This document shows positions 7,693 through 16,152 of a stretch of 64,000 bases of DNA, in pieces. The translations under genes and the position numbers were made by a program. Position 1 is the stretch's first letter, and every line of letters starts with the position of its first letter. The stretch comes from Haloferax massiliensis (GTDB lineage Archaea; Halobacteriota; Halobacteria; Halobacteriales; Haloferacaceae). A model generated the notes under the pieces. It worked only from the letters and a program-made list of their open reading frames with translations. It made no database searches and had not been told where the DNA came from. The stretch is from assembly GCF_001368915.1 (NCBI RefSeq), contig NZ_CSTE01000002.1, positions 1,337,737 through 1,401,736 on the forward strand. The letters are read 5' to 3'.

Positions 7693-9267
7693 TTACTTGG
7701 CGGCGATGACGTCGTCGATGCGGACGATCATCGTCGCGGCCTCGGTCGCGGACTCGATGGCTTCGCGCTTGACCGCGACGGGGTCGATGACGCCGAGTTC
7801 GACGGGGTCGCCGATTTCGCCGGTGCGGCCCGAGGAGATGATGCCGGCGATGCCCTCGTTCTCGTAGCGGGCGCGGAGGTCGACGAGCGCGTCGATGGGG
7901 TCCATGCCGGTGTTCTCGGCGAGGGTGCGCGGGAGCGCCTCGACGGCGTCGGCGTACGCCTCGACGGCCAGTTGCTTGCGGCCCTCGATGCCGGCGGCCT
8001 CCGAGCGGATGCGGTCGGCGATGGCGATTTCGGTCGCGCCCGCGCCGGGGACGACGCCGCCCTTGTCGATCGCGGCGACGACCACGTCGACGGCGTCTTC
8101 GATGGCTCGTTCGAGTTCGTCGACGACGTGTTCGGTGCCGCCGCGGAGGAACAGCGTGACGGCCTTGGCCGCCGCGCCGCCCTCGACGAACGCGAGGTCG
8201 TCGTCGCCGAAGCTGCGGATGCTCACGGAGTCGACGCGGCCGAGGTCGGACTCGTCGAGGTCGGAAAGCGAGCCGAGGCGCTTCGCGCCGGTCGCGCGGG
8301 CGAGGGCGCGAGCGTCGGACTTCTTGACGCTCTTGAACGCGAGGATGCCCGCGTCGGCGAGGAAGCCCGCGACGCGGTCGTCGATGGACTTGGTGCAGAA
8401 CACCACGTCGACGCCGGCGTCCGAGAGGGCCTTCGCGTAGCCGCGGAGTTCGCTGTCCTCGGCGTCGATGGCCGCGGTGAGCTGGTCGACGGACGTGATG
8501 TTGTACTCGGTGTCGACCTCGCTCTTGCGCACGTCGAGTTTCATGTCGAGGACCGCGACGGTCGCGTCGGCGACGGACCGGGGCATGTTCTCGTTGACGG
8601 GCTCCTTGTCGAGGACGACGCCCTCGACGAGTTCGGTCGCCGAGGAGGACGCGCCCGTGCGGGTGAGCACGCGGACGTCGTCGCGGTGGAAGGTTCCGTC
8701 GCCGTCGCCGTGGACCATCTGGACCGCCTTGACGACGTGTTTGGCGAGCACGTCGGCGGTCACGTCGCCGGTGCCTTTGCCGGTCATCGACGACTCGGCG
8801 ACCTTCCGGAGCAGGTCGTCGTCGAGGGCCACGTCGAGGACCATCTCGTCGATGGCGTCCTGCGCGATGCGGGCGGCCTCGGTGTAGCCCTCGACGATGA
8901 CCGTCGGGTGGAGGTCGTCGTCGAGGAGGTCTTCGGCGTGCGCGAGGAGTTCGCCGGTGAGGACGGCCGCGGTGGTCGTGCCGTCGCCGACTTCCTCCTC
9001 TTGGGTCTGGGAGACCTCGACGATCATCTGCGCGGCGGGGTGCTCGATGTCCATCTTTTGGAGGATGGTCGCGCCGTCGTTCGTGATGACGACCTCGCCC
9101 GAGGAGTCGACGAGCATCTTGTCCATGCCGCGCGGGCCGAGCGTGGTCCGTACGGCTTCGGCGACCGCCTTCCCGGCGCGGATGTTGGAGTCCTGCGCGG
9201 AGCGGCCGTGCGTTCGGTTCGTCCCCTCTGCGAGAATGTATAACGGTTGCTGCATTCGTGAAGCCAT
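7693..9267 (-). CDS. cct3: Thermosome (group II chaperonin) subunit lacking the GGM tail
   Basis: 524 residues. It is an ATP-driven protein-folding subunit of the double-ring archaeal chaperonin. Visible motifs: [20 protein letters not shown], the nucleotide-binding [10 protein letters not shown] near residue 93, [15 protein letters not shown] and VPGAGATEI. It ends [11 protein letters not shown] with no Gly-Gly-Met repeat tail, unlike the main haloarchaeal subunits. This and the length agree with my memory of H. volcanii CCT3, so the symbol is by recollection. It has a strong TATA box about 40 nt upstream and a separate terminator-like T-rich region downstream. Confidence 0.95.
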   Translation of the reverse strand: MASRMQQPLYILAEGTNRTHGRSAQDSNIRAGKAVAEAVRTTLGPRGMDKMLVDSSGEVVITNDGATILQKMDIEHPAAQMIVEVSQTQEEEVGDGTTTAAVLTGELLAHAEDLLDDDLHPTVIVEGYTEAARIAQDAIDEMVLDVALDDDLLRKVAESSMTGKGTGDVTADVLAKHVVKAVQMVHGDGDGTFHRDDVRVLTRTGASSSATELVEGVVLDKEPVNENMPRSVADATVAVLDMKLDVRKSEVDTEYNITSVDQLTAAIDAEDSELRGYAKALSDAGVDVVFCTKSIDDRVAGFLADAGILAFKSVKKSDARALARATGAKRLGSLSDLDESDLGRVDSVSIRSFGDDDLAFVEGGAAAKAVTLFLRGGTEHVVDELERAIEDAVDVVVAAIDKGGVVPGAGATEIAIADRIRSEAAGIEGRKQLAVEAYADAVEALPRTLAENTGMDPIDALVDLRARYENEGIAGIISSGRTGEIGDPVELGVIDPVAVKREAIESATEAATMIVRIDDVIAAK

Positions 9268-9300
9268 GTTGAAACCTCAACCGCTATCAACGATTGCAGT

Positions 9301-9311
9301 TCTATAAATAC
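9301..9311 (-). promoter_or_regulatory. TATA box/BRE of the thermosome gene
   Basis: The minus strand reads GTATTTATAGA, preceded by a CGAAAC BRE-like element. It is centred about 39 nt before the ATG at 9267, so a leader of about 12 nt is expected. This is the clearest promoter in the first 10 kb. Confidence 0.65.
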
Positions 9312-9429
9312 GTTTCGCCCGGAGTGAGCTACGAAATCGCACGACAGGGCGACGGTTTTTCGAATCCGGAGGAGGCGGCCACGACCCGAATCGGCGGTCG
9401 AGCGAGGCACCGCCGAGACGGGCGCGTCG

Positions 9430-9711
9430 CTACTCGTCGAGGGTGTCGACGGTGAGCGTCCCGTCGCCGAACAGCGAGACGAGATAGCCCGCGTACTTGA
9501 ACGAGAACCGACGGGACGGGTCGTGAGAAAGGCGAAAGAGAACGTCGAGCGCTTCGGGGTCGACGCCGATATCCGAGAGGGGCGGGAGTTCGAGTGGATT
9601 GAGTTCCGTGGCTGTCGCGACCGCCGAGGCGATGGCGACCGCCACCTCGTCGTACCGGTCGACCGAGGTGACCACCACGGACCCTGCTCCATCTTCGAGC
9701 GGGTCGTCCAT
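9430..9711 (-). CDS. HalOD1-domain (halobacterial output domain) protein
   Basis: 93 residues. The layout fits the HalOD1 output domain of haloarchaeal signal-transduction proteins: VAVAIASAVATATELNPLELPPLSDIGVDPEALDVLF, then a short FKYAGYLVSLFGDGTLTV beta region. HalOD1 proteins are small stand-alone modules assumed to act in signalling; the biochemical role is not established. The next gene upstream on the same strand is an HTH_10 regulator starting 732 nt earlier, so the two may be functionally paired. Confidence 0.75.
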   Translation of the reverse strand: MDDPLEDGAGSVVVTSVDRYDEVAVAIASAVATATELNPLELPPLSDIGVDPEALDVLFRLSHDPSRRFSFKYAGYLVSLFGDGTLTVDTLDE

Positions 9712-9765
9712 ACAGTCCGAATGGGTAGTCGGCTACCTATTGGTGTGGGTTGACTATGTAACCCG

Positions 9766-10443
9766 CTATCGCGGCGATCGCTCGTCTCGAATCCGCTCTG
9801 CGAGCGTCCGGTAGGCGCGTTTGAGGCGGGCGGCGACCGCCTGCCGAGAGATGCCGAGCTCCGCGCCGAGTTCGTCCAGCGAGGTGTCCCGACGCTCGTC
9901 GAAGTAGCCGCGGTCGAGCGCGAGAAGCAGGGCTTCGAGCTGCGTGTCGGTCAGCCGCCCGCTCATCGGCTCTTCCTCGGCCGCGACCGAGCTGATGCGG
10001 TCGAACTCGGTGTCGATGCCGTGCGCCGCCCACTCGCGCCTGAGGTCGGTCAGCACGCGGTGTGACGAGACCCGGAGCTTGAGCCACCACGAGTCGGCGG
10101 TCGAGAGACACTCCAAGAGAACCGCGTCGCGCTCGACTAACGCGTCGAAGACCGGAATCTGAGAGACGTCCCACGTGACGCCGTAGAGCGACCGGTCCGA
10201 GACGGAACCGACGAGCGTGAGGTCGTCGACGCCCGGGAGCGACCGCACCGCCTCCCCGAACGACGCCGCGTCGGGACCGCGAACCCAGACGAACGACATC
10301 GCCCGCGAGGCGGGCGGGACGGAGCGTTCCAGTTCGAGCTCCACGTCGTGGTCCTCGACCGCGGAACCGAACGGGAGCGCGGACAGCGGCGCGACGACCT
10401 CGGCGATGAGGCACACGCGTGAACGATGGCAATAGCAGGTCAA
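9766..10443 (-). CDS. Bacterio-opsin-activator type HTH_10 transcriptional regulator
   Basis: 225 residues. The C-terminal third is the HTH_10 domain: LTDTQLEALLLALDRGYFDERRDTSLDELGAELGISRQAVAARLKRAYRTL, with the recognition helix in GISRQAVAARLKRA. The N-terminal region resembles the Bat-associated module that precedes HTH_10 in haloarchaea and may sense a small signal. DNA binding is expected in the cytoplasm; targets are unknown. A GTG a few codons in (VCLIAEVV) could be the true start, since the first nine residues (MTCYCHRSR) are atypical. Confidence 0.82.
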   Translation of the reverse strand: MTCYCHRSRVCLIAEVVAPLSALPFGSAVEDHDVELELERSVPPASRAMSFVWVRGPDAASFGEAVRSLPGVDDLTLVGSVSDRSLYGVTWDVSQIPVFDALVERDAVLLECLSTADSWWLKLRVSSHRVLTDLRREWAAHGIDTEFDRISSVAAEEEPMSGRLTDTQLEALLLALDRGYFDERRDTSLDELGAELGISRQAVAARLKRAYRTLAERIRDERSPR

Positions 10444-10590
10444 AAAGTTGCGTTTCAGGCACTCTCAGCACTGTCGTGAAAGAATGAACGTCACGCGTCG
10501 GCGAACGAACGACCCGGTACTGTGAGCTCGGTGAAACGACCGCGGCGGATTCTACAACCTATTTGGCGGCCACCGGAGAGTGACACCACA

Positions 10591-11415
10591 ATGCTGGAGT
10601 TGGAACACGGGTTCAGGGTCGTGGACGTGAACGCCCGTCTCGACCCAGACGAGCGATCGGTCGCGACGCGCGGGCGGGAGATAAGCCCCGAGCGACTGGA
10701 GCGCGAACTGCATCAGGCGGGCGTCGTCCGCGCCGTCGTCTCGCCGGGCGCACAGCGGGTCGAGGGGAGCTACCTCCGCCCGAACAACGCGGTCGCGCGG
10801 ATGAGCGTCGACCGCCCGTTTCTGGCGTTCGCTCGCATCAACGGCCCGCGCGACCCGAGCGGCCGGGCCTCGGCGCGACTCCGGAACTTCAGGTCGTCGC
10901 GGGCGGACCACCACGCCGACCCCGACGACATCGAGCAGTACGCCTACGACGACCGCTTCCACGGCTTTTCGCTCGCGCCGGCGGTCGACGGACTCCCCGA
11001 CGACGAGACGCTCGCGATGCTGGAAGACGTGGGGCTTCCCGTCTTCGTCGAGGGCGGACGGGTCTTCAAACCGAGCGCCGTCGCCGAGTCGCTGCTCGGT
11101 CGGTTCCCGGTCATCCTGTCGAGTTTCGGCGGCTTCCCGCTCGACCGCGGGCTGATGGACGAGGCCATCGACCTCCTCGACGACCACGACGACCTCTATC
11201 TCGACACGAGTTTCGTCCGCTACCGGAGCGTGCTCGAACGCGCGCTGCTCGAACACCCGGACCGCGTGCTGTTCGGCAGCGGCGCGCCCGAGACCCATCC
11301 GAACGTGGGCGTCATGGAGATTCTGACGCTCGACGTGTCGGAAGACGCGCTGACGAAGGCGTTCTCGAAGAACGCGGCGCGGGTCATCGAGGCGCTCGGC
11401 CCCGGAGAACAGTAA
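10591..11415 (+). CDS. Amidohydrolase-like TIM-barrel protein without the usual metal ligands
   Basis: 274 residues from the ATG at 10591. Upstream in-frame starts add an Arg/Pro-rich leader that looks non-coding. The fold resembles the amidohydrolase-2/TatD group: N-terminal VVDVNARLD, a central VGLPVFVEGG strand, and C-terminal RVLFGSGAPETHP followed by helices with SKNAARV. The places where family enzymes carry metal ligands read NAR instead of HxH, SSFGGFP instead of HxG, and GSGAP instead of GSDxP. It may thus be a non-catalytic or altered barrel. Divergent from the HTH_10 regulator, so possibly under its control (inference from adjacency). Confidence 0.7.
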   Translation: MLELEHGFRVVDVNARLDPDERSVATRGREISPERLERELHQAGVVRAVVSPGAQRVEGSYLRPNNAVARMSVDRPFLAFARINGPRDPSGRASARLRNFRSSRADHHADPDDIEQYAYDDRFHGFSLAPAVDGLPDDETLAMLEDVGLPVFVEGGRVFKPSAVAESLLGRFPVILSSFGGFPLDRGLMDEAIDLLDDHDDLYLDTSFVRYRSVLERALLEHPDRVLFGSGAPETHPNVGVMEILTLDVSEDALTKAFSKNAARVIEALGPGEQ

Positions 11416-11421
11416 CGCGAG

Positions 11422-12324
11422 TCAGCGCCAGTCGTAGCGGGCGACGGCGCGGTCGGCGCGCTTCGACCGACCGTGGGGGTTCCGCGTGCGGGTCCGGTCT
11501 CGGGCGCGGGCGACCAACCCGTCGGAGACGCCCGTGGCGATGCCGCCGACCACGTCGCGGCCGGTTCCGGCCCACCCCGAGGGCGTCACCTCTCCTTTCG
11601 CGACGCCGAGGGCGGCGTCGACGCCGTCCGAAATCGCGTGTTTCGCCGTCCGCGTGACGGTCCCCGGTCTGACGCCGTAGTTCTTCACGAGTCGATAGGT
11701 CAGAGAGCGGTACTTCCAGCCCCAGTCGCGCTCGGAGACGCCGCCGTCGGCCTCGAACTCGCGGCGGACGCACATCTCGGGCGCCCACGCGACGGAGCGG
11801 TCGAAGCCGGCGAGGCGGTGGGCCGCGTCGCGCGCGCCGCCCGTCTGGAGGTACTCGTCGAAGCCGTCGAGGGCGTCGATGGCCCCGCGGCGGAACGCGA
11901 CGTTCCCGCCGTTGAAGTACGTCACCGTGCGGCCGCTGATAGCGCTTCGTTCGGGGGACTCGGTCGTCATGCCGTTGCGGAGCGTCTGGTGCATCGGCCC
12001 GGTGACCACGTCGGCGTCGGCGATGCCGGCTTCGAGCGCCGACAGCCACGACGACTCGACGGAGAGGTCGTATCGAAGGAGTGCGACCACGTCGCCGTCG
12101 GCGACTTCGAGGCCGGCGTTGCGGGCGACGTTGAGGTTGCGGTCGGAGATTTCGACCAGCACGTCCACGTCGTCGCGCTCTCTCACCATCCCGGTCGTGC
12201 CGTCGGCGGAGGGACCGTTGACGACGACGACTTCCGCGTCGGGGGCGTGCTCGGCCAGCGCGTCGAGGCTGGTGGCGAGCCGGTCCCGACCGTTGAGCGT
12301 CGGGAGCACAACCGAGAGGTCCAT
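11422..12324 (-). CDS. Family 2 glycosyltransferase
   Basis: 300 residues. It has an N-terminal GT-A nucleotide-sugar domain: LSVVLPTLNGRDRL, VVVVNGPSADGT, NVARNAGLEVADGDVVALLRYD (the DxD-like position reads RYD) and later FNGGNVAFRRGAIDALDGFDE, the acceptor-side signature. The C-terminus is basic with no clear membrane helix. Such enzymes build surface glycans or glycolipids from nucleotide sugars at the cytoplasmic face. It converges on the barrel-protein gene, with 6 nt between the stops. No other glycosylation genes flank it, so donor and acceptor remain unknown. Confidence 0.85.
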   Translation of the reverse strand: MDLSVVLPTLNGRDRLATSLDALAEHAPDAEVVVVNGPSADGTTGMVRERDDVDVLVEISDRNLNVARNAGLEVADGDVVALLRYDLSVESSWLSALEAGIADADVVTGPMHQTLRNGMTTESPERSAISGRTVTYFNGGNVAFRRGAIDALDGFDEYLQTGGARDAAHRLAGFDRSVAWAPEMCVRREFEADGGVSERDWGWKYRSLTYRLVKNYGVRPGTVTRTAKHAISDGVDAALGVAKGEVTPSGWAGTGRDVVGGIATGVSDGLVARARDRTRTRNPHGRSKRADRAVARYDWR

Positions 12325-12394
12325 ACCCGACAGTTGCGGTGGACGTACTTAAATGTGAATCGAGAGCCGTGTTAAAATCTGCCGTGAGAACGCC

Positions 12395-13159
12395 TCACTC
12401 GGCGTCGCTCGCCCGCGTCGCCGGTCGGGACGGCTCGTCGGCGGACTCGACCCGCGCGTCCCAGTACGACACCGATGCGAGGTCGTCGCCGAGCGGCGAG
12501 TCGCCGACGGCGAGGTCGAGCGAACGGAACGGCTGTGCGATTCCGTTGGGGACCTTCCGGTAGAAGCCGAACGGGATGACGAAGTCGTGGTTCGCGCCCG
12601 CGAGGTCGAGTCCCGCGTCGCCGAGCAGTCGCCGCACGTCGCCTTCCGAGTAGAGCCGCGACCCCATCGGGAGCAGCCAGTTGTAGGCCACCCGGAGGCT
12701 CCCGTCGTTGAAGGTGTCGAAGAACACCTGCCGTTTCGAGACGCGGGCCATCTCGGCGAGGAACTTCGCCGGGGTGTCCGCGAGGTGGAAAAAGCGCATC
12801 GCGAACACCGCGTCGAAGTGGTCGTCCGGGAACGGCAGCCGCGCCGCGTCGCCGCGGAGGAACTCGATGCGGTCGGCGACGCCCGCCCTGCGGGCCTTCT
12901 CCCGCCCCTGTACCATCATCGCCCGCGAGATGTCCAGTCCGACGACGTTCGCCCCCTCCTGGGCGAGCATCACGGTGAACCGGCCGGTCCCGCAGGCGAT
13001 TTCGAGGATGTTCTTGTCCTCGACGGGGCCGAGCGCCGCGAGGACCGCCTCCTTCTCTCGCCGGTCGATGAGGCGACCGCCCTTGGAGAACCGCTTCGAG
13101 TCGTACTCCTGGGCGACCTCGTCGGCCTGGTACCACTCCTTTCCTTTCACGCTACGCAT
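12395..13159 (-). CDS. Class I SAM-dependent methyltransferase
   Basis: 254 residues. The Rossmann-fold SAM site is clear: ILEIACGTGRFTVMLAQ (motif I, near residue 50), VVGLDISRAM (acidic end of strand 2), FLRGDAARLPFPDDHFDAVF (motifs II-III). The family is the UbiE/COQ5-like Methyltransf_11 group, acting on small molecules. The substrate cannot be deduced. Its start is 105 nt from the divergent small zinc-finger gene; the upstream glycosyltransferase gene runs the same way 70 nt beyond its stop. Confidence 0.87.
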   Translation of the reverse strand: MRSVKGKEWYQADEVAQEYDSKRFSKGGRLIDRREKEAVLAALGPVEDKNILEIACGTGRFTVMLAQEGANVVGLDISRAMMVQGREKARRAGVADRIEFLRGDAARLPFPDDHFDAVFAMRFFHLADTPAKFLAEMARVSKRQVFFDTFNDGSLRVAYNWLLPMGSRLYSEGDVRRLLGDAGLDLAGANHDFVIPFGFYRKVPNGIAQPFRSLDLAVGDSPLGDDLASVSYWDARVESADEPSRPATRASDAE

Positions 13160-13264
13160 ACTCGCGGGGGGGACCCTAAAACGGTACTGGATACGCGGTG
13201 CGGTAGCGGGGTCCGGCGACCGGTGGGAGTGAGCTTTTCGTCCGCTGAGCGCGTATCATGTCAT

Positions 13265-13426
13265 ATGCCAACATGTAAAAACTGCGGCGCGACCTGCGAG
13301 GCCGACGCGTTAACACGGCACGTCAGCGAGGGGTGGCTCGTCGTCCACTGTCCGGACTGTCACGCGCCGCTGGGAAGCTATCGACTCGGCACTCCCGCGG
13401 TCGATACGAGACGAAACGCGGAGTGA
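13265..13426 (+). CDS. Small zinc-finger protein (CPxCG-related type)
   Basis: 53 residues. Two zinc-knuckle pairs: CKNCG near the N-terminus (with a third Cys in GATC) and CPDCHAPLG in the second half, separated by about 20 residues including a conserved-looking RHVSEGWLVVHC. The length and knuckles place it with the abundant haloarchaeal micro-proteins of under 70 residues that bind one zinc. Functions of most are unknown; some affect swarming and biofilm. A weak T-rich element at 13234-13239 sits about 29 nt before the ATG, consistent with leaderless transcription. Confidence 0.75.
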   Translation: MPTCKNCGATCEADALTRHVSEGWLVVHCPDCHAPLGSYRLGTPAVDTRRNAE

Positions 13427-13547
13427 GCCGGCTACCCGCGGCCGATTTTCGAACAAACGCGGAATATTAATATGTGTATTATGTGTCTGGATTCTTTTCA
13501 CACACTTGTAGCTAACTCTTAACACGGAGCAACCGACTGTGACGGGT

Positions 13548-13820
13548 ATGAGCACCACCTCTGCAGAGCCAGATACTGAAGACCTGCTCTCGGAAGCCGA
13601 GTTCCGAGAGCGCCTCCGCGAGCTTCCCCCGAGCGCGAAGCTCGTCGCGAAAGTCCTCGAAAGCGACGCGCCCCTCTCGCAGGGCCAACTCGCCGAGGAA
13701 TCGCTGCTGCCGGACCGCACCGTCCGCTACGCGCTCAACCGTCTCGAAGAGTCTGACCTCGTCGGCTCGCGTTACTCCTTCAAGGACGCGCGAAAGCAGG
13801 TCTACTTCCTCAACACGTAA
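13548..13820 (+). CDS. Winged-helix (MarR/TrmB-like) transcriptional regulator
   Basis: 90 residues from ATG 13548; a GTG three codons upstream (13539) is the alternative. It is a single winged helix: a helix of ELPPSAKLVAKVLESD, then QGQLAEESLLPDRTVRYALNRLEESDLVGSR (the helix-turn-helix) and a wing KDARKQVYFLNT. The protein has essentially no room for a ligand domain. Such minimal regulators are very conserved in haloarchaea and act on DNA as dimers. The upstream region is unusually AT-rich (TATA-like stretch near 13462-13475), leaving a leader of up to about 50-60 nt. Confidence 0.82.
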   Translation: MSTTSAEPDTEDLLSEAEFRERLRELPPSAKLVAKVLESDAPLSQGQLAEESLLPDRTVRYALNRLEESDLVGSRYSFKDARKQVYFLNT

Positions 13821-13932
13821 GCGCGCGGTCCCGCGATAGCGCGACAGAACACGCCCGCGGGGGCGCACTCCCGCAGACCAAGCCACCACTTCTCTCGAAC
13901 TACCTAACTAATCGGCGAGCGTAGCCGCCGCC

Positions 13933-14715
13933 ATGCACGTCACGCGCGTCTCCGTTCCCGTCGCCACCCGCGCGCCGACCGGCGCGACGAACGCCTACCT
14001 CGTCGCCGACGACGGCGACAGCCTGCTCGTCGACCCCGCGGCCCGCACCGACGACCTCGACGATCTCGTCGCGCGCGAGGGCGTCGACCACCTCGCGGTC
14101 ACCCACACCCACGCGGACCACGTCGGCGCGGTCGCCGCCTACGCCCGCGAGACCGACGCGACGGTCTGGTGTCGCCGCGGCCGCGAGCGCGCCTTCGCGG
14201 CGGCGGCAGGGGTCGAACCCGATCGGACGTTCGCCGAGGGGTCGACCGTCCCCGTCGGTGCGGGCGTCAACGTGCTCGACACGCCGGGGCACGCCCGCGA
14301 CCACGTGAGCTTCGTCGCCGGCGACGACGTGCTCTGCGGCGACCTCGCGGTGGCTGAGGGGAGCGTCGTCGTGGGCGCGCCCGAGGGCGACGTGCGCGCC
14401 TACCTCGTCGCTCTCAGGCGACTCCACGCGCGCGGTCCCGAGCGACTGCTTCCCGGTCACGGCCCCGAAATTACCGACACGCGGGCGACGCTCGCGCGAC
14501 TCGTCGCGCACCGAAACGACCGCGAGCGGGCCGTCCTCGACGCGGTGCTGGCCGGGAACGCGACCCCGGACGCCGTGACCGACGCCGCCTACGACAAGGA
14601 CGTCTCCGCCGTGCGCGACCTCGCCCGCGCGACGGTCGTCGCGCACATCGAGAAACTCGCCGCCGAGCGGCGGGTCCGGTGGGACCCCGAGGCCGAGCGG
14701 GTCGAACCGCGATAG
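13933..14715 (+). CDS. MBL-fold metallo-hydrolase
   Basis: 260 residues of the metallo-beta-lactamase fold, closest in layout to LACTB2/glyoxalase-II-like hydrolases. Metal ligands: THTHADHVG (HxHxDH), the His of TPGHARDHVSF, the Asp in LCGDLAVAEG, and the His in LPGHGPEI. A C-terminal helical region with ERAVLDAVLAGNATPDAVT resembles the LACTB2 winged-helix tail. It hydrolyses a thioester or phosphodiester using two metals; the substrate is unknown. It is followed on the same strand by the YkgJ protein about 95 nt later. Confidence 0.87.
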   Translation: MHVTRVSVPVATRAPTGATNAYLVADDGDSLLVDPAARTDDLDDLVAREGVDHLAVTHTHADHVGAVAAYARETDATVWCRRGRERAFAAAAGVEPDRTFAEGSTVPVGAGVNVLDTPGHARDHVSFVAGDDVLCGDLAVAEGSVVVGAPEGDVRAYLVALRRLHARGPERLLPGHGPEITDTRATLARLVAHRNDRERAVLDAVLAGNATPDAVTDAAYDKDVSAVRDLARATVVAHIEKLAAERRVRWDPEAERVEPR

Positions 14716-14811
14716 GGCGCGCGTCGCCGGCGTCCGGATTCGCGGGTGGTCGGGGGCCGCGCTCCCGCGAAAAACCGCGCCCCTCTTTGGGCTCGCGCCC
14801 GCATCGCGGGT

Positions 14812-15507
14812 ATGGACCTCGACGCCGAACTGGCCCGCGCCCGCGACCTCGACGTGTCGGAACTCGCCGACGCCATCGAGTCCATCGGCTTCGAGTGCAC
14901 GCGATGCGGGGCCTGTTGCAAGGGCTACGAGGCCGACGACGGCCCCGAGCCGCACACCGCGACCGTCTTTCCGGACGAGGTGCGCGCCCTGCAGGACGCC
15001 GCCGGAGGCGACTCGGACGGCGAGTCGGGACCCCCGACGGAGTGGCGCGACGTGGCCCGCCCGATGCCCTACGGCCTCGTCGAGGGCGACGACGGCCCCG
15101 AGGGCGAGACGTTCGAGTGGGCGCTCCAGACGACCGCCTGCGGCGACTGCCGGTTCTACGAGGAAGACGGGTCGGGACAGGGTGCCTGTCAGGTCCACGA
15201 GGACCGCCCGCTCATCTGCGAGACCTACCCGTTCAGCGTCGCCCTCGGCGGGACGAGCCAGCCGATGGGCGAGGCCGTCGACGAGGAGGGCGTCGTCCGC
15301 GCACACGAGTGCGAGGGCCTCGGGCGGGACATCTCCCGGGAGGACGCGGAGGAACTGGCGCGGGCGCTGAAAGAGCGGGCGATTCGAGAGCTACGCGAGG
15401 CGCGGGGCGTCACCGAGGCCTACGAACCGGTCGAGACCGGCCCGGGCGAGGTCGTCGTTCACGACTCGGAGGGCGCGAAACGGCCCGACGGGACGCGGGT
15501 TCAGTAG
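14812..15507 (+). CDS. YkgJ-family cysteine-cluster protein
   Basis: 231 residues from ATG 14812; the open frame before it is Arg/Ala-rich and was excluded. Conserved cysteines: CTRCGACCKGYEAD near residue 27, CGDCRFYEEDG, then CQVHEDRPLICETYPF, which is the hallmark of the YkgJ/UPF0153 family and is thought to bind a zinc or Fe-S centre. The role of the family is not known. The central segment contains an acidic, haloarchaea-specific insertion (GGDSDGESGPP). Confidence 0.85.
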   Translation: MDLDAELARARDLDVSELADAIESIGFECTRCGACCKGYEADDGPEPHTATVFPDEVRALQDAAGGDSDGESGPPTEWRDVARPMPYGLVEGDDGPEGETFEWALQTTACGDCRFYEEDGSGQGACQVHEDRPLICETYPFSVALGGTSQPMGEAVDEEGVVRAHECEGLGRDISREDAEELARALKERAIRELREARGVTEAYEPVETGPGEVVVHDSEGAKRPDGTRVQ

Positions 15508-15559
15508 TCGAATCCGCTGACTGCGGTACATCTTTAACACTCCGGCCTGACCACATATT

Positions 15560-15565
15560 GGAGGT
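15560..15565 (+). promoter_or_regulatory. Shine-Dalgarno GGAGGT deciding a GTG start
   Basis: A perfect GGAGGT sits 6 nt before the GTG at 15572. Good SD sites are rare in this window, where leaderless starts dominate, so this one fixes the start of the TRAM gene. A CTTTAACA element at 15532-15539 could be its TATA box. Confidence 0.7.
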
Positions 15566-15571
15566 CTTACG

Positions 15572-15976
15572 GTGGAAATCTCAGATAAACTCCTGTGTCT
15601 GTTCAATGCTGACGTTCGCACCGAGGACGACCGTTACGTCGTCGAAATTCCGCGCCGCGAAGTCGAGACCGGGACCGTCGAACCCGGCGAGACCTACCGC
15701 GTCGCGCTCATCTCCCGCGAGTCGAACGAACCCGCCGAGTCCGAATCGAACGCCGGGCCGACGCCCACGAACGAACCGCAACCGCCCGTCGAAGCCGGCG
15801 AACTCCGCTACGTCGAAATCGAGGACATCGGCAAGCAGGGCGACGGCATCGCCCGCGTCGAGCGCGGCTACGTCATCATCGTACCCGGCACCGAAGTCGG
15901 CGAGCGCGTGAAAGTCGAAATCACCGAAGTCAAGTCTAACTTCGCCGTCGGCGAAGTCGTCGAAGACGACTTCTGA
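15572..15976 (+). CDS. TRAM-domain RNA-binding protein with N-terminal extension
   Basis: 134 residues. The C-terminal 60 residues are a TRAM domain, a small beta-barrel that binds RNA: YVEIEDIGKQGDGIARVERGYVIIVPGTEVGERVKVEITEVKSNFAVGEVV. The N-terminal half begins MEISDKLLCLFNADV and forms a short conserved haloarchaeal segment, followed by a polar linker. Archaeal single-TRAM proteins act as cold-shock-like RNA chaperones in methanogens (family knowledge); the role here is inferred to be RNA binding. It starts with GTG behind a clear SD. Confidence 0.85.
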   Translation: MEISDKLLCLFNADVRTEDDRYVVEIPRREVETGTVEPGETYRVALISRESNEPAESESNAGPTPTNEPQPPVEAGELRYVEIEDIGKQGDGIARVERGYVIIVPGTEVGERVKVEITEVKSNFAVGEVVEDDF

Positions 15977-16152
15977 CGGCGCTGTTTTCTCGGTTCGACG
16001 CCGTCCGCCTCACCGACAGTTCTCCCGCGGTCGACAGACCACGACTGCAAGTGAACGACGCACCACGCTTGCGAGTGAACGCGCCGGTCGAGTCGGGAGC
16101 GCAGGGAGAGCGTAGTTGCACGTGAAGAATCAGGTTTCGAGTTTCGAGACGC

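Noticed and set aside
6346..9243. Plus-strand open frame of more than 900 codons across the APC permease and thermosome genes
   Set aside because: It spans two well-supported genes on the other strand and their gap; Arg/Gly/Asp-rich shadow with no motif.
9355..9359. T5 tract in the thermosome upstream region, as a terminator
   Set aside because: No plus-strand gene ends before it; on the minus strand it reads as A-rich.
16046..16081. Imperfect 12-nt direct repeats (TGCAAGTGAACG / TGCGAGTGAACG) between the TRAM and radical SAM genes
   Set aside because: Only two copies with one mismatch, no further copies, no association with a promoter; too weak to call a repeat element.
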